Positions 44,568-52,254 of a stretch of DNA of 64,000 bases are shown in pieces. The notes under the pieces were generated by a model. It made no database searches. It was not told where the DNA came from and was given only the letters and a program-made list of their open reading frames with translations. Source of the DNA: Konateibacter massiliensis (GTDB lineage Bacteria; Bacillota; Clostridia; Lachnospirales; Lachnospiraceae); assembly GCF_900184995.1 (NCBI RefSeq), contig NZ_LT860098.1, forward strand, positions 776,001 through 840,000, read 5' to 3'. The number at the start of each line of letters is the position of its first letter. Within the stretch, counting starts at the first letter, position 1. Both the position numbers and the translations under genes were made by a program.

Positions 44568-45344
44568 ATGGATAAATTCTTCGACTTTGTTAAAAATAAT
44601 CCTGCTGTCATTGCATTGATTCCAGCCTCAATCCAAGCCGTTGTTTCTCTACTTACTTTCTTAAAAAGAAAGAATGAGATCCCAAAAGCAACATATTCCA
44701 ATATTAATTATGGTAATCAAATCAATGCTGGCACCAATTCTCAAAACACTATTAATGATTATTCTAATAGTGGTAATACAACTATAAATAATAACCATAC
44801 AAATAACACATCTTCTAATACAAGTGGATATGACGCTATCGGATATTTATTGCTATTTTTCTTTGCACTTGTTATTGTTCTTTGTTTCTATTTGCAAAAT
44901 AAAGATATTATTTTATCATCCGTTTTTATTTTAGTTTTTTCATTTTACATTTTCAATTTTCTATCGCTGCCGAAAAGTCAACAATTAATAATAAAAACAA
45001 TAATCTATGTAATATTGACTGCTCTATGTTACTTTTTAATTTCTTACAACTACTTTAAACCAAATACATTTGACAGCTTTGTAACACAAATTAATAACAC
45101 ACCTATATTTATAGATAAATGCATATTAGTTAAGAATAATGGTCTAATACTTTACTACATATGTTTTCAAATTGGTGCTTTATTACTCTTGTCTGTAACA
45201 CCGCTTTATAATATTATGAATAATATAAAATTTCTCACCTCTAGTAAACCAGGAGAATATTTAAGCCCTACTATTTGTTTAAGTTTAACATTAATCCTTT
45301 TGTGTATTCCCGCAATTTTACCTTATTTCATTTCGACGTGGTAG
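44568..45344 (+). CDS. Multi-pass membrane protein with Asn/Thr-rich linker, 258 residues
   Basis: AGGAG lies eight bases before the ATG. The N-terminal amphipathic/hydrophobic stretch (residues 1-35) is followed by an Asn/Thr/Ser-rich linker (about 45-90: NQINAGTNSQNTIND, TTINNNHTNNTSSNTSG) and five hydrophobic helices (about 95-258). The linker resembles flexible spacers of membrane effectors and sensors. The family is not recognised. A solo gene convergent with the 169-residue gene at 45449. Confidence 0.55.
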   Translation: MDKFFDFVKNNPAVIALIPASIQAVVSLLTFLKRKNEIPKATYSNINYGNQINAGTNSQNTINDYSNSGNTTINNNHTNNTSSNTSGYDAIGYLLLFFFALVIVLCFYLQNKDIILSSVFILVFSFYIFNFLSLPKSQQLIIKTIIYVILTALCYFLISYNYFKPNTFDSFVTQINNTPIFIDKCILVKNNGLILYYICFQIGALLLLSVTPLYNIMNNIKFLTSSKPGEYLSPTICLSLTLILLCIPAILPYFISTW

Positions 45345-45448
45345 GTTTGATATCTATCACGCTTTTCCTCTCATAAAATTGATACATTAAAAAATGCCTT
45401 TCCTATCCTTTTTTAATAAAATTCTAAATTATCTTATTGTTCATTTAA

Positions 45449-45958
45449 TCAGTTATTGGTATCATTAATAACTTTCACAAAACTCGGTTTTCTTTCCTTA
45501 TTTTCATCTCTATTATAATATTCTTTAACGTTTCTAAAAATTGTATACAGTCCATCTTTATTGGTTTCCCCATAGTCTAATAATAAATTTTTGAATAAAT
45601 AAACAGCTCCTTCTTTTGTATTTACACGAATTGAAGATGTTTTCCCACCGGCAATTGATTTATAGCTATTTATCTCAAATTCGTCGGGAATGTCCAAGAA
45701 GTCCAAAATCAGCTCTTTTAGGCAATTTGAATAAGATGGAAATCTAACTTTATCCATATAATGTTTTTCAAAATATTCATGTATTTCTTCTTTATTCTTT
45801 GTATTTAATTGAACGTTAAAGACAGTATAATATTCTGCCTGTTCACTTTCAAAAAACTTTCTTTCCATTTCATCAATGCCCTCATTTGTCTTTGAAATAG
45901 TTGTTTTTAAAAAATCAAAGGCATAAGTAATTTCTTCTTTATTTTCATCTATTATCAT
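45449..45958 (-). CDS. Uncharacterised acidic protein, 169 residues
   Basis: ATG at 45958 follows AAAGGAG by five bases; an upstream TTG at 45973 overlaps that site. The product is soluble, charged and mostly helical (DENKEEITYAFDFLKTTISK; EEIHEYFEKHYMDKVRFPS; KEGAVYLFKNLLLDYGETN). No catalytic motif is evident. A solo gene in an AT-rich neighbourhood of the island. Confidence 0.55.
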   Translation of the reverse strand: MIIDENKEEITYAFDFLKTTISKTNEGIDEMERKFFESEQAEYYTVFNVQLNTKNKEEIHEYFEKHYMDKVRFPSYSNCLKELILDFLDIPDEFEINSYKSIAGGKTSSIRVNTKEGAVYLFKNLLLDYGETNKDGLYTIFRNVKEYYNRDENKERKPSFVKVINDTNN

Positions 45959-46419
45959 AGATACTCCTTTCAAACCAACTAATATAAATCATATACTTTC
46001 CTCAAGCTTATCTTCTTTTCGTATTTATTAATCTTACATTTTTCTTTATAATACCACACTTTTATGAACTGTCATATTACATTTTCAAGATTTTCCCCTT
46101 TACAAAATCCGCATTATACATGTTTATTTTATCCATATCATTCCTGTATACCGTTTTTTAGCTACTGTAATTCGTGGCTTATAATTTTATTGAACTTACT
46201 ATTGCTACTACTGAATTTGCTCTGTTTACTTGGGTCTTATTTTTTCTTGTTGTAAATCCTTTAAACCCTTTTACATCTCTAATTCTCCCATATCCCACTT
46301 AGCCTTACATTTTCCCACTTAAACTATTAAACCACCTGGAAAACCCCTAAATCAAAGCCAAATCCCTATCCTAAGGCTCGGACTGGCTCTGTGGATTTCT
46401 GGAATTTCATTTTCTCTAT
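45959..46419. other. AT-rich gap
   Basis: It contains the promoter side of the 169-residue gene and the region downstream of the SprT-like gene. No gene or strong hairpin recognised. Confidence 0.35.
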
Positions 46420-47070
46420 CTATTCATATCTTTCAAATTCAATCATACAGTCACCACATACTATGTTAATGTCTTTGGTTACTCGGCACTTATTTCCACA
46501 ACATGGGCATTGTAGCTTTCTTGTACTACTCTGTTTCTTTGGTGGTGTGATAGTTATTGAATTTGAGCCATTTGCATCTGTACCTGGGGTTGTGCCTAGA
46601 CTTAGTTCCATAAACTCACTTCTATTTATATCTATTGGTTTCTTTATACCATATTGCTCTATTACTTTAATCAAATCCTCACTAGGTTGTGTTACTGAAT
46701 AACCTATGTATTTTTTGTAGGTGATGATGAGTCCTCGCTTCTCTGCTTCTTCCTTGAATAGTTTGTTATGGTATCTACCATGAGATGATATTTCTTTTAT
46801 ACCTTTGATAGAGCAGTAATAATGGATCATCTCATGCAGCAAACTCGCGATTAAATTTTCTATAGGACGATTTAAGTGCTCAGCAGATAGATTGATCTCA
46901 TGGAGCCTTTGTCCCTCCTCTACTCTCCAGACTGGTTGTACTGTAAAGTGACCGTTACTTCTTGGACTGCTCATTATCGTAATTACAATTGGTGTTAGTT
47001 CATTATTAAAATAAACCTCATTGAGGACATCAAAGCCTCTTTCTAATACTTCTTGCATATCTTTTAGCAT
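46420..47070 (-). CDS. SprT-like zinc metallopeptidase domain protein
   Basis: A 216-residue protein of the SprT family. The zincin motif HEMIHYY (about residues 72-78) with a downstream HGRYHNKLF histidine provides the metal site. A C-terminal zinc ribbon with CPCC and CGDC pairs (about 187-209) follows. The opening NEVYFNNELTPIVITI is also typical. SprT/Spartan proteins cleave DNA-protein crosslinks; short bacterial versions are common on plasmids and integrative elements. GGAAGG lies before the ATG. The spacing to the DUF3846 gene upstream is 318 bases of repeat-rich DNA. Confidence 0.85.
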   Translation of the reverse strand: MLKDMQEVLERGFDVLNEVYFNNELTPIVITIMSSPRSNGHFTVQPVWRVEEGQRLHEINLSAEHLNRPIENLIASLLHEMIHYYCSIKGIKEISSHGRYHNKLFKEEAEKRGLIITYKKYIGYSVTQPSEDLIKVIEQYGIKKPIDINRSEFMELSLGTTPGTDANGSNSITITPPKKQSSTRKLQCPCCGNKCRVTKDINIVCGDCMIEFERYE

Positions 47071-47126
47071 ATTATTTTCCTTCCTCTCTTAACTCTTTTA
47101 ACCTTTATTGGTAGAGGTATATAACC

Positions 47127-47380
47127 TGGATTCTCGGAAACCCATGACGAGAATCCTAAAAACCCTTATAAATACTAAATTCTTTGCTCGTCATGCATTT
47201 TACGCATGATGATGAAAATTCTGCATTTAAAATCCATGAAAGCATTGATTTTACTACATTCCCCATTGTTTCTCGTTATGAGTCCCGAGAATCTAGGATA
47301 TAATATAAGTGCCGATTTCGTAGTCGTATACTACTAACTATATGCCTATAAATTAGGCACTGACTCTTTGCCAGTGCCAT
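47127..47380. repeat. Dense inverted-repeat region without genes
   Basis: A pair of imperfect inverted repeats of about 33 bp (47122-47155 and 47266-47300; core GATTCTCGG...ACGAGAA) flank about 110 bp. Inside, CATGACGAG (47142-47150) pairs exactly with CTCGTCATG (47187-47195), and TCATGC with GCATGA (47190-47209). To the right lie GTAGT-CGTAT-ACTAC (about 47320), TGCCTA/TAGGCA (about 47343-47359) and GGCACTG/CAGTGCC (about 47355-47378), of which the last two overlap. This density fits a recombination, replication or transfer site. Confidence 0.6.
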
Positions 47381-47388
47381 TTGAATTA

Positions 47389-47739
47389 CTATCTATGTCT
47401 TAGATAAACAACCCCATTTAAAATAAGAGCTATTTCTTTTAGCTTTTCTGTTATAACTGCTACATCACTTTCCTTTATAGAACAAAAATCTCCGTCCTCT
47501 GTGTATCTACAAACGAAACAGTTGCCCATGATTATCTCAACTAGCTCTCCGTTCTCTAACCACGCTACTGTTGGTTGTAAACCTAGCAACTTTCCTTCAT
47601 CATTGCAAATCAAATCTAACTCGTCAGTTAAACTAACGCATTCTATTAAACCCTCTACGAACCTTTGCTCTTCTTTCAGACTGTTTTTAATCTCCATTAC
47701 TGCTCCGTCTTGCCCTATCACGAATCCATATACTTTCAT
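47389..47739 (-). CDS. DUF3846-like protein
   Basis: A 116-residue protein with a pattern like DUF3846: FVEGLIECVSLTDELDLICNDEGKLLGLQPT, then ...IIMGNCFVCRYTEDGDFCSI. These small proteins are frequent on phages, plasmids and conjugative elements of Firmicutes; their function is unknown. GGAGG lies six bases before the ATG. Its presence supports a mobile origin for this region. Confidence 0.72.
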   Translation of the reverse strand: MKVYGFVIGQDGAVMEIKNSLKEEQRFVEGLIECVSLTDELDLICNDEGKLLGLQPTVAWLENGELVEIIMGNCFVCRYTEDGDFCSIKESDVAVITEKLKEIALILNGVVYLRHR

Positions 47740-47890
47740 ATGTTACCTCCAATATTTATTTGATTTGATATAAATACTGTAACGCTTATTTATAGTGATG
47801 TCTGTGGAGTTTGTATACGGAGATTAGTTGCTATTTTTGTTGATGTTGTAGAATACTTGATCCATATTTTATAAACATATTTTAATTTGC

Positions 47891-47919
47891 TTGACATTTT
47901 TATTAATTAAAAATATAAT
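47891..47919 (+). promoter_or_regulatory. Fully consensus promoter of the recombinase-like gene
   Basis: TTGACA (47891-47896), 17 bases, TATAAT (47914-47919), matching the sigma-A consensus at every hexamer position. The start codon is 30 bases downstream. Confidence 0.85.
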
Positions 47920-47949
47920 AAAATCAATTATTTGATTGGGGGTATTGTG

Positions 47950-48777
47950 ATGAGAGATATTAGTCTTACTATTTTATTTCAGGAAATGGAAAAAGCTTAT
48001 AGTCAACAAAGTTGGAAGAAATTCTATAAACCCAAGCTTGAAAAGTTTTTTAATGAATATAAGGACAGAGGGCCCATTGAGAGTATATCTACTTATGATG
48101 TGGAAATGTTTTTAAAAAAGTTTGTTCCTAATTCACCAATTCATGCAAACTATTATAATGCATTAAGTTCATTTTACAATTTTGCATATGAACACTCAAA
48201 AGTCAATAACATTATGTTGGAAATACCAAAACCTATTATAGAGCGAAAAGAACCTGTTTATATAGATGATAATGATATCATTTTGATTAAAGACTTTATT
48301 TCTAATTCTAAAAACAAATTATATGATAGACTATTATTAGGGTTAATATTGTATACTGGTCTACCCAGAAGATATCTGTTTGATTTGCAAAAACATAATA
48401 TAAGACCAGATGCTATCTGGATATTAGACGAAAATGGCGAACATAAAATACCAATTAGTAATAGCCTTAAAGATATTATTAAAGAATATACTGAAATTAC
48501 AAAGCATGTAAGCCCATATAGCAAAGTATTCAAGTATTCACAGGACACCTCAATAAGTTCACGTATATCAGAATTAACAAAAAAGATAACTGGTCATTCT
48601 TATACTCCTAATATTATAGGAAATACTTTTATTAAAAATGCCTTGTCTATTGAACCAGATATTTATTCCATAGGGCGAATCGCTTTAAAATCTGTTGCAA
48701 CAATAGAAAAGCATTTTTCATCACAAATTGACAATGAAATATTTGAACGTCAGCAAGAAATAGTTAATGGAATATAA
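47950..48777 (+). CDS. Degenerate tyrosine-recombinase-fold protein
   Basis: A 275-residue protein with an N-terminal SAM-like core-binding domain (residues 1-90) and a C-terminal phage-integrase-like catalytic fold. The first catalytic block is recognisable (LLLGLILYTGLPRRYLFDLQKHNI). The usual HxxR block is replaced (YTPNIIGNTFIKNAL in place of HxLRHTFAT), and the nucleophile region reads SVATIEKHFSSQI with no tyrosine at the expected position. It may bind DNA without recombining it. ATG 47950 is preferred (GGGGG seven bases upstream). The inverted-repeat region lies about 570 bases away. Confidence 0.65.
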   Translation: MRDISLTILFQEMEKAYSQQSWKKFYKPKLEKFFNEYKDRGPIESISTYDVEMFLKKFVPNSPIHANYYNALSSFYNFAYEHSKVNNIMLEIPKPIIERKEPVYIDDNDIILIKDFISNSKNKLYDRLLLGLILYTGLPRRYLFDLQKHNIRPDAIWILDENGEHKIPISNSLKDIIKEYTEITKHVSPYSKVFKYSQDTSISSRISELTKKITGHSYTPNIIGNTFIKNALSIEPDIYSIGRIALKSVATIEKHFSSQIDNEIFERQQEIVNGI

Positions 48778-48849
48778 ATCTTATCATATGAGTTTAATAA
48801 AGAGAAAGCGTTTATTCAGTTAACACTTTCTCTTTACAATAACTAAGAT

Positions 48850-49743
48850 TTACTCTGCAATTTTGATTTCTTTTGATGCTCTCTCATAAATATAAACGCT
48901 ATCCGATAGCCTATCATCCATATCAACCTGAGTCCTATTTACATCTCGAACCATTTCTCTTAACATCTCAATGTTTACGTTCTCACTTACTGGAATTAAA
49001 ATACATTCATGGAGTGATGATGGGAGAATAAACAAGTCACTTTTTAAACTCTCTGCAAATTTACCAATTTCATTATTTTCATAAAATAGGACGGATGCAC
49101 CAAATAGCTTTCTGCTATTGCTTATTACATACATTGGAGAGTCTTCATCCATTAAGTCTGCCATGTCTTCCTCTAGCATGTCTGATATTATATCACTCAT
49201 AGACTTTATTTCTACTGGAAGAAGTCTCTCCACATTTGCTTTTGCTATTTCATATACTTCTTCTATTTTGACATTCCAAAGTCTCAAATGATTGTTATAA
49301 ATACTTATTGTAGCATCCCCAAAATCCTCTGTGTTTATCATTACATAGAAATAAATTGCTAAATCTAAGTGACGTACATATGGAACAATTTTTAAAAACT
49401 CTTTGTTTAATTCGTAATTTACCAGCTTGTAAACTATCTTATCTTTGATCTTGTTATAATCTAAGAAAGTCTCCATATCAATCGGTATGTCATGCTTATG
49501 TTTTTCATAAGTCAGAAAAATATCTTCTACTATTTCTTCCATTTTACCTTTTGACCTATACACCTTAAAAAATGGTTCTAAATAAATGGTAGGTATCATT
49601 TGGTTTTCTTCTCTGATGTTTAAACCATGTAATGTTAAACCATTATTCTTTAGCACCTCTGTTATTGAAATTTCTGTCTTCCTTCCTTCTAGCTGCTTTT
49701 CAACTTCTGATTTTACTGTTTCCATAAATAATTCAAAATTCAT
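48850..49743 (-). CDS. DUF5688-family protein
   Basis: A 297-residue acidic soluble protein. The opening MNFELFMETVKSEVEKQLEG...ISITEVLKNNGLTLHGLNI...PTIYLEPFFKVYRSGK-like pattern and the ending ...SLHECILIPVSENVNIEMLREMVRDVNRTQV are typical of DUF5688, a family abundant in Lachnospiraceae accessory elements. The role is unknown. GGAGG lies eight bases upstream of the ATG. It is the last island gene before the ribosomal protein operon. Confidence 0.8.
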   Translation of the reverse strand: MNFELFMETVKSEVEKQLEGRKTEISITEVLKNNGLTLHGLNIREENQMIPTIYLEPFFKVYRSKGKMEEIVEDIFLTYEKHKHDIPIDMETFLDYNKIKDKIVYKLVNYELNKEFLKIVPYVRHLDLAIYFYVMINTEDFGDATISIYNNHLRLWNVKIEEVYEIAKANVERLLPVEIKSMSDIISDMLEEDMADLMDEDSPMYVISNSRKLFGASVLFYENNEIGKFAESLKSDLFILPSSLHECILIPVSENVNIEMLREMVRDVNRTQVDMDDRLSDSVYIYERASKEIKIAE

Positions 49744-50087
49744 TCTCTTTTACCTCCATGTTTAAATTTAATAAGTATATTGTTTTTTAACATGGTGGAT
49801 TGTACCGCTGGGAATAACTTTCGCCTAGATGGGTGAATAGCTAATATTTTAAATGAATAGTTTAATGGTTTTAGTGATACTGCTGCTTTAATATTTTTTT
49901 TAAATATTTATTTCTTTTTATAGTGTGTTTTTAAATTATAATTGATGAAACTCTCATTTATCTCATTGTTTCTATTTCTTGGCGCAAAAATAGACCAATA
50001 ACTCGATGAGTCATTGGTCTAAAAAGTTGAGTCAAAGTTGAGTCAAATCACTCTACCTAACGTCTCAAACCCTTGCAAATACAGGGT
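49744..50087. other. Probable right boundary region of the island
   Basis: No gene. It contains a duplicated GTTGAGTCAAA (about 50027-50047) and a CCCTTGCAAATACAGGG dyad (about 50072-50088) at the 3' end of rpsR. Both could be remnants of an attachment site. No matching copy was found at the left border. Confidence 0.4.
49985..50021 (-). terminator. Terminator of the rpsF-ssb-rpsR operon
   Basis: AGACCAATGACTC pairs with GAGTTATTGGTCT (one mismatch) and, on the minus strand, is followed by ATTTTTG. It lies about 70 bases past the rpsR stop. Confidence 0.8.
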
Positions 50088-50348
50088 TTAGTCCATAACG
50101 TAAGGCATTAAAGCAATATGTCTTGCTCTCTTGATTGCAACTGTAAGAGCTCTCTGATGCTTTGCACAGTTTCCTGTGATTCTTCTAGGAAGAATTTTAC
50201 CTCTTTCAGATACATATCTCTTTAATTTGTTTACATCTTTATAATCAATTGTATTGTCTTTTCCACAAAATACGCAAACTTTTTTTCTTCTGCGCATAGG
50301 TCTTTTCTTGAACTGACCTTCTGGTCTTTCAGTCTTTTGGTAAGCCAT
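50088..50348 (-). CDS. rpsR: 30S ribosomal protein S18
   Basis: An 86-residue S18. Conserved body: [63 protein letters not shown]. It retains the cysteine pair of the Zn-containing variant (CVFC ... C), of which C-x-x-C is complete. ATG 50348 follows AAGGAGG; an earlier in-frame start lies upstream of this site. It is the third gene of the conserved rpsF-ssb-rpsR operon. The accessory island begins just past its 3' end. Confidence 0.97.
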   Translation of the reverse strand: MAYQKTERPEGQFKKRPMRRRKKVCVFCGKDNTIDYKDVNKLKRYVSERGKILPRRITGNCAKHQRALTVAIKRARHIALMPYVMD

Positions 50349-50384
50349 AATGAAACCTCCTTCATTCAAATTTTATTTTAACAA

Positions 50385-50819
50385 TTAGTTAAATGGTAAT
50401 TCCTCGTCAATTCCGTCAGGAATATTCATGAAACCATCGCCTACTGCCGTAGTCGGTGACGGTTTTGCTGCCGCCTGATAGCCACCCTCGCTGGCAGCAC
50501 CTTTGCTCTCGGCAAATTCGTGCTCTTCTACAACAACATCTGTTGTGTAAACCTTCTGGCCATCCTTGTTTGTATAGCTTCCTGTTCGGATACTTCCTGT
50601 CACTGCAATCTTCATTCCCTGGCGAAGATACTTTTCTGCAAATTCGGCACTTCTTCCAAATGCAACACAGTTAATAAAATCCGCAGTAGGTTCACCTTCT
50701 CTTTTAAATCTACGGTCAACCGCTAAACTATATCTGGCAACTGCTGTAGCGTTATCGCCTTGAGAATATCTTATTTCTGGGTCTCTTGTTAAGCGTCCCA
50801 TTAAAATCACCTTATTCAT
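50385..50819 (-). CDS. ssb: Single-stranded DNA-binding protein
   Basis: A 144-residue SSB with an OB-fold (MNKVILMGRLTRDPEIRYSQ ... VARYSLAVDRRF ... FINCVAFGRSAEFAEKYLRQGMKIAVTGSIRTGSYTNKDGQKVY), a Gly/Ala-rich linker and the acidic tip DEELPFN, which binds partner proteins. It sits between rpsF and rpsR as usual in Firmicutes. Confidence 0.97.
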   Translation of the reverse strand: MNKVILMGRLTRDPEIRYSQGDNATAVARYSLAVDRRFKREGEPTADFINCVAFGRSAEFAEKYLRQGMKIAVTGSIRTGSYTNKDGQKVYTTDVVVEEHEFAESKGAASEGGYQAAAKPSPTTAVGDGFMNIPDGIDEELPFN

Positions 50820-50907
50820 AATTTACCTCCATCGATACGCGTCTTGCAGTCAGGCAGGTGTGAAAACACACCCGATATCAGACGCTAAAAATTTTTATAG
50901 TAACTGA

Positions 50908-51195
50908 TTACGCATCCTGTCTTACGCATAAATATCTAATAACAGTTTCCATAATACGAATGTTTTTCTCAACTTCGTTCGGACAATCTGAATTAGATTC
51001 AAACTGAATGAAGTAGTAAAATCCTTCTTTCATTTTCTGAATTTCGTAAGCCAATCTCTTCTTACCCCATTCATCAACGTTTGTAACAGTTCCACCGAAA
51101 CGTGTGATGTATTCTTTCACTTTTTCGAGCGCTGCAACTCTTACTTCGTCTTCAGATTTTGCGTTAAGAACAATTGCTAATTCATATTTGTTCAT
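50908..51195 (-). CDS. rpsF: 30S ribosomal protein S6
   Basis: A 95-residue S6: NKYELAIVLNAKSEDEVR, GGTVTNVDEWGKKRLAYEIQKMKEGFYYFIQFES, ERNIRIMETVIRYLCVR-type end. First gene of the operon. The leader (51196-51270) may contain the S6:S18 autoregulatory structure, but I could not assign it with confidence. Confidence 0.97.
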   Translation of the reverse strand: MNKYELAIVLNAKSEDEVRVAALEKVKEYITRFGGTVTNVDEWGKKRLAYEIQKMKEGFYYFIQFESNSDCPNEVEKNIRIMETVIRYLCVRQDA

Positions 51196-51270
51196 TTTAA
51201 GTACCTCCTTTTGGTCTCTGGCCCCTTAACTCGTAAGGAGCAAGGAATTTATAATATATCACGAATAAAT

Positions 51271-51299
51271 ATGATACCATATATGTCCCATATTTTCAA
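51271..51299 (-). promoter_or_regulatory. Promoter of the rpsF operon
   Basis: -35 TTGAAA (51294-51299), 17-base spacer, -10 TATCAT (51271-51276). It overlaps the last bases of the DUF951 gene. Confidence 0.75.
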
Positions 51300-51490
51300 G
51301 CTTTTTTTCGCAAATCCTTTGTATTTTTTTCCACAAGTTTTCGCTCAATCATAATCTGATGGGCACATCCCGTACACTTTAAACGAAAGTCCGCCCCGAC
51401 CCTTAAAATTTCCCATTCAAAGCTGCCGCATGGGTGTTTTTTCTTTAATTTTACAATGTCTCCGACTTCATATTTATATTTGGCTTCCAT
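51296..51490 (-). CDS. DUF951 (YyzM-like) protein
   Basis: A 64-residue protein with the DUF951 pattern: YEVGDIVKLKKKHPCGSFEWEILRVGADFRLKCTGCAHQIMIER(K). The cysteine set (HPCGS, CTGC) suggests a small zinc-binding beta protein. It commonly lies near rpsF in Firmicutes, as here. GAGGAGG precedes the ATG. Confidence 0.92.
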   Translation of the reverse strand: MEAKYKYEVGDIVKLKKKHPCGSFEWEILRVGADFRLKCTGCAHQIMIERKLVEKNTKDLRKKA

Positions 51491-51525
51491 TTTACCTCCT
51501 CATGTTTTATATTGCTGATTTATTT

Positions 51526-52239
51526 TTACCGAACCTCAATTTGAGACAGTACCTCGCCGATTTTGCCACTGATAAGCAGGTTTACCCGCCTGTCCATCGG
51601 CGTTGCATCCTTATTAATCAAAATCAGCCTGTCCCCCTTGTAGTAGTCAATCAGTCCCGCTGCCGGATACACATTAAGCGAAGTTCCCCCTATTATTAAA
51701 ACCTCCGCCTTGCTGATGTAATTGACTGCCGAGGACAAAATTTGCTGGTTTAGCCCTTCCTCATATAAAATAACATCAGGCTTGATTGTTCCGCCGCATT
51801 CACAGATTGGAACACCTTTTACTTCCATAATATAGCAGGTATCATATTCCTTTTTGCATCTCTTACAATAGTTTCGATGTACCGAACCATGGAGTTCCAG
51901 CACTTCCTTGCTACCAGCCATTTGGTGAAGACCGTCAATATTCTGCGTAATGATTGCCCGCAGCTTTCCTGCTTCTTCAAGCTCAGCAAGCTTCCTGTGC
52001 GCAGCGTTTGGCTGTGCATTTGGACAAATCATCTTCTTTTTGTAAAAGCGGTAAAATTCCCCCGTATTTTTTTGGTAAAAGCTGTGACTTAATATCGTTT
52101 CAGGAGGAAAATCATATTCCTGATGATAAAGCCCGTCCACACTTCGAAAATCAGGAATTCCGCTCTCTGTAGAGACACCGGCACCTCCAAAAAATACAAT
52201 ATTGTCACTTCTGTCAATTATCTCCTGAAGTTGCTCCAT
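51526..52239 (-). CDS. cobB: NAD-dependent protein deacylase, sirtuin family
   Basis: A 237-residue sirtuin. NAD-binding GAGVSTESGIPDFRS (about residues 16-30), catalytic TQNIDGLHQMAG and LHGS histidine, and a Zn site with C-K-R-C and C-E-C pairs; then GGTSLNVYPAAGL. It removes acetyl or other acyl groups from lysines. The start ATG at 52239 follows GAGGTGG by five bases; an in-frame GTG nine bases upstream overlaps that site. It is encoded six bases or so after the membrane protein gene at 52255, probably as an operon. Confidence 0.95.
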   Translation of the reverse strand: MEQLQEIIDRSDNIVFFGGAGVSTESGIPDFRSVDGLYHQEYDFPPETILSHSFYQKNTGEFYRFYKKKMICPNAQPNAAHRKLAELEEAGKLRAIITQNIDGLHQMAGSKEVLELHGSVHRNYCKRCKKEYDTCYIMEVKGVPICECGGTIKPDVILYEEGLNQQILSSAVNYISKAEVLIIGGTSLNVYPAAGLIDYYKGDRLILINKDATPMDRRVNLLISGKIGEVLSQIEVR

Positions 52240-52254
52240 TTTATCCACCTCTTT

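Noticed and set aside
26362..50000. Island as an intact prophage or conjugative element
   Set aside because: No capsid, tail, portal, terminase, relaxase, coupling protein or VirB4 genes are visible.
51196..51270. S6:S18 autoregulatory leader of rpsF
   Set aside because: Expected from position, but I could not trace the conserved bulged motif with confidence.
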